From contig NZ_QNQU01000009.1 in NCBI RefSeq assembly GCF_003315595.1, positions 228,268-262,354 on the forward strand: a stretch of 34,087 nt of DNA. Reading direction: 5' to 3'. Shown piece after piece: positions 32,969 to 34,087 of this stretch; positions within the stretch are counted from its first letter, which is position 1, and each line of letters opens with the position of its first letter. Position numbers and translations under genes: made by a program. The notes beneath the pieces were generated by a model. It did not search any database. It was not told where the DNA came from and saw nothing but the letters and a program-made list of their open reading frames with translations. Origin of the DNA: Pedobacter miscanthi (GTDB lineage: Bacteria; Bacteroidota; Bacteroidia; Sphingobacteriales; Sphingobacteriaceae).

Positions 32969-33688
32969 CTATTGCCTTGGTATATTGATTATTCCCCTAT
33001 TTTCCATCGCCTTTAAAATAACAGCTGTTCCGATCTGTTTATTTACATAATCGAGACTAAAAACATGATCCCTTGGGAAACCTCCCTTTGTATACAGATT
33101 AGAGCCACCCCATAAATAAGGCGAGTTGATGTTATTATTTTGATAGGCTTTTGCCACGCCATTATATTGCTCTAAACGGAGTAATACTTTAGGCAACGAC
33201 CACACAGTTTCTTTATCCAAACCACGCAACTTTAAAGCATCTACGGCACTTTCTTCAAAAGTAAATGGCGGACCGTGATTGATTTTAGGCCGATTAGCCG
33301 GATGCTGCCTGGTAAAACCACTAAGCGGGTCGCCATTATGCAGGTGTTTTGTAAAATCGGAATTGCTTTCGCGGTAATGCACGCATGCAATGAAATACCA
33401 GGGAATACCCGCGCTATCGGGGAAAAGACCAATATCAGAAAATGACCTGTTGAAAAAATTGTTAGCCATTTTTGGGTTCTTTTTAAGAAGATCTGCATCA
33501 GGCTCCTCTACAAAACAGGTACTTCGATAGGTATATTCTGTTAAATTGAGCAATTTATTTCTTACAGCCTGATATCTTGATTTATTATTCAAGATTTTAT
33601 CATCAATGATACGATTGATCTCTGCAGATTTTAATGGAGATATTGTGCAGGAATTGAACAGGTTAATGTATTCTAAGTCGGTAGCCAT
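32969..33688 (-). CDS. Lysozyme-like peptidoglycan hydrolase, candidate T6SS effector
   Basis: 239 residues from ATG at 33688; a TTG at 33721 would add 11 residues but overlaps the terminator T-run. No signal peptide, so export would need a route such as T6SS. The central region has GIPWYFIACVHYRESNSDF with a candidate catalytic glutamate (E107), then LHNGDPLSGFTRQHP (about 116-130), FTFEESAVDAL, LLRLEQYNGVAKAY and INSPYLWGGSNLYTKGGF. I recall the same motif order in phage and bacterial proteins of a lysozyme-like, possibly lytic family, so peptidoglycan cleavage is the likely activity. It lies between hcp and vgrG, with a lipoprotein gene fused to its end. The enzyme class is inference. Confidence 0.8.
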   Translation of the reverse strand: MATDLEYINLFNSCTISPLKSAEINRIIDDKILNNKSRYQAVRNKLLNLTEYTYRSTCFVEEPDADLLKKNPKMANNFFNRSFSDIGLFPDSAGIPWYFIACVHYRESNSDFTKHLHNGDPLSGFTRQHPANRPKINHGPPFTFEESAVDALKLRGLDKETVWSLPKVLLRLEQYNGVAKAYQNNNINSPYLWGGSNLYTKGGFPRDHVFSLDYVNKQIGTAVILKAMENRGIINIPRQ

Positions 33689-33720
33689 AGGTAGCCCTTT
33701 TTTATCACACCCCAAAAACA

Positions 33721-33763
33721 AAAAAACGTTATTAGCGCCAGTTTTGGCTGGTAGCTAATAACG
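33721..33763 (-). terminator. Strong intrinsic terminator after hcp
   Basis: CGTTATTAGC (33727-33736) pairs perfectly with GCTAATAACG (33754-33763); inside, CCAG pairs with CTGG. In the transcribed (minus) direction the stem is followed by TTTTTTTG and more T-rich DNA. It separates the abundant hcp transcript from the effector genes, which then need read-through or their own promoter (none recognised). Confidence 0.9.
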
Positions 33764-33775
33764 ATTGATATTGGA

Positions 33776-34087
33776 TTAAGCTTTTGGCCAATCGTTTTCG
33801 TGTTCTGCATTACCCACCTTTAATTTACGGGCAGATACTACGAAACTTAAAGTCATTGGTGTATTGTCGTTTACCGCAATACCCTCATTATACTGGATGA
33901 TGTAAGCATCTTCAAAAGTAAGTTCTTTCATCTTTGCATCTTCTTCGCCTTTTTTAAAGATAATGCTGCCAGCCTGTGGCTTGTATTGGTTGTTAACCAT
34001 TGATTCGATTACCGAGGTATCTTCGGTTGATTCGATTTCGATGTTAATGGTACCACCATAAACACCTGACGATGGACGGCCTTTTGC
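33776..34087 (-). CDS. tssD: T6SS tube protein Hcp/TssD, 5' end cut by the window edge
   Basis: The frame is open to the right edge (base 34087), so the N-terminus is missing; 103 residues are visible, of about 130 in the family. The visible part (GRPSSGVYGGTINIEIESTE, KEGEEDAKMKELTF-like segment, FEDAYIIQYNEGI, LSFVVSARKLKVGN) fits the Bacteroidota subtype iii TssD. It stacks as hexameric rings to form the injected tube and can carry small effectors inside. An internal ATG at 34000 is not the true start because the upstream frame continues with TssD-like sequence. It ends just before a strong terminator. Confidence 0.93.
   Translation of the reverse strand, partial: AKGRPSSGVYGGTINIEIESTEDTSVIESMVNNQYKPQAGSIIFKKGEEDAKMKELTFEDAYIIQYNEGIAVNDNTPMTLSFVVSARKLKVGNAEHENDWPKA

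Noticed and set aside
1..34087. CRISPR arrays, tRNA or rRNA genes, integrase or transposase genes
   Set aside because: I looked through the gaps and found no regular direct repeats with spacers, no cloverleaf-type sequences and no recombinase motifs. The T6SS module may still be part of a variable island, but no ends are visible here.
34000..34087. Start of Hcp/TssD at the internal ATG at 34000
   Set aside because: The frame continues upstream with TssD-like sequence (GRPSSGVYGGTINIEIE) to the window edge, so the real start lies outside the window.

Overview
The window looks like chromosomal DNA of a Bacteroidota bacterium of the Sphingobacteriaceae, most likely Pedobacter or a close relative. 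The evidence is AT-leaning DNA, promoters of the TTG / TAnnTTTG type (the Bacteroidota sigma factor), little use of Shine-Dalgarno sequences, LytTR two-component genes, a TlpA-DUF3738 fusion, many short intergenic inverted repeats, and a subtype iii (Bacteroidota) type VI secretion module. The genus is inferred from gene style, not from a marker gene. I saw no rRNA, tRNA, CRISPR array or transposase.

Left part (1-6500), housekeeping and signalling. A membrane-anchored LytTR DNA-binding protein runs off the left edge. It overlaps a 64-residue membrane protein that resembles its own N-terminus. Next come a LytS/LytT-type kinase and regulator pair, a SUI1/YciH-like translation factor, a YegS-type lipid kinase gene broken by one extra base in a T8 run, and metK. 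metK is preceded by a good promoter and a SAM-II-type riboswitch.

Middle (6500-25741). An array of REP-like hairpins is followed by a leftward peptide-export cassette: a precursor with a double-glycine leader, an HlyD-type fusion protein and a C39-peptidase ABC exporter, with a solitary ExbD upstream. Then come a small conserved protein, a secreted TlpA-DUF3738 protein divergent from an OmpR-type kinase/regulator operon, an RhtA-like exporter, an mdaB-ygiN-like quinone/redox pair with a divergent LysR gene, a large soluble multi-PAS histidine kinase, and a histidine-degradation pair (hutH-hutU) with its own divergent LysR gene.

Right part (25749-34087), a leftward type VI secretion effector module. 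The 3' part of hcp/tssD ends at a strong terminator. Beyond it lie a lysozyme-like protein without a signal peptide, a lipoprotein that may be its immunity protein, vgrG, a PAAR-like protein carrying a C-terminal GH-E (HNH/Endo VII) nuclease, an immunity block (ankyrin protein, Imm70, second ankyrin paralogue), and three unrecognised genes. The likely logic is Hcp and VgrG/PAAR as the delivery parts, two toxins (wall-degrading and DNA-degrading), and protective proteins encoded directly downstream. The best candidates for undescribed biology are the lysozyme/lipoprotein pair, the three genes at the end of the module, the exported peptide, and the membrane LytTR pair.
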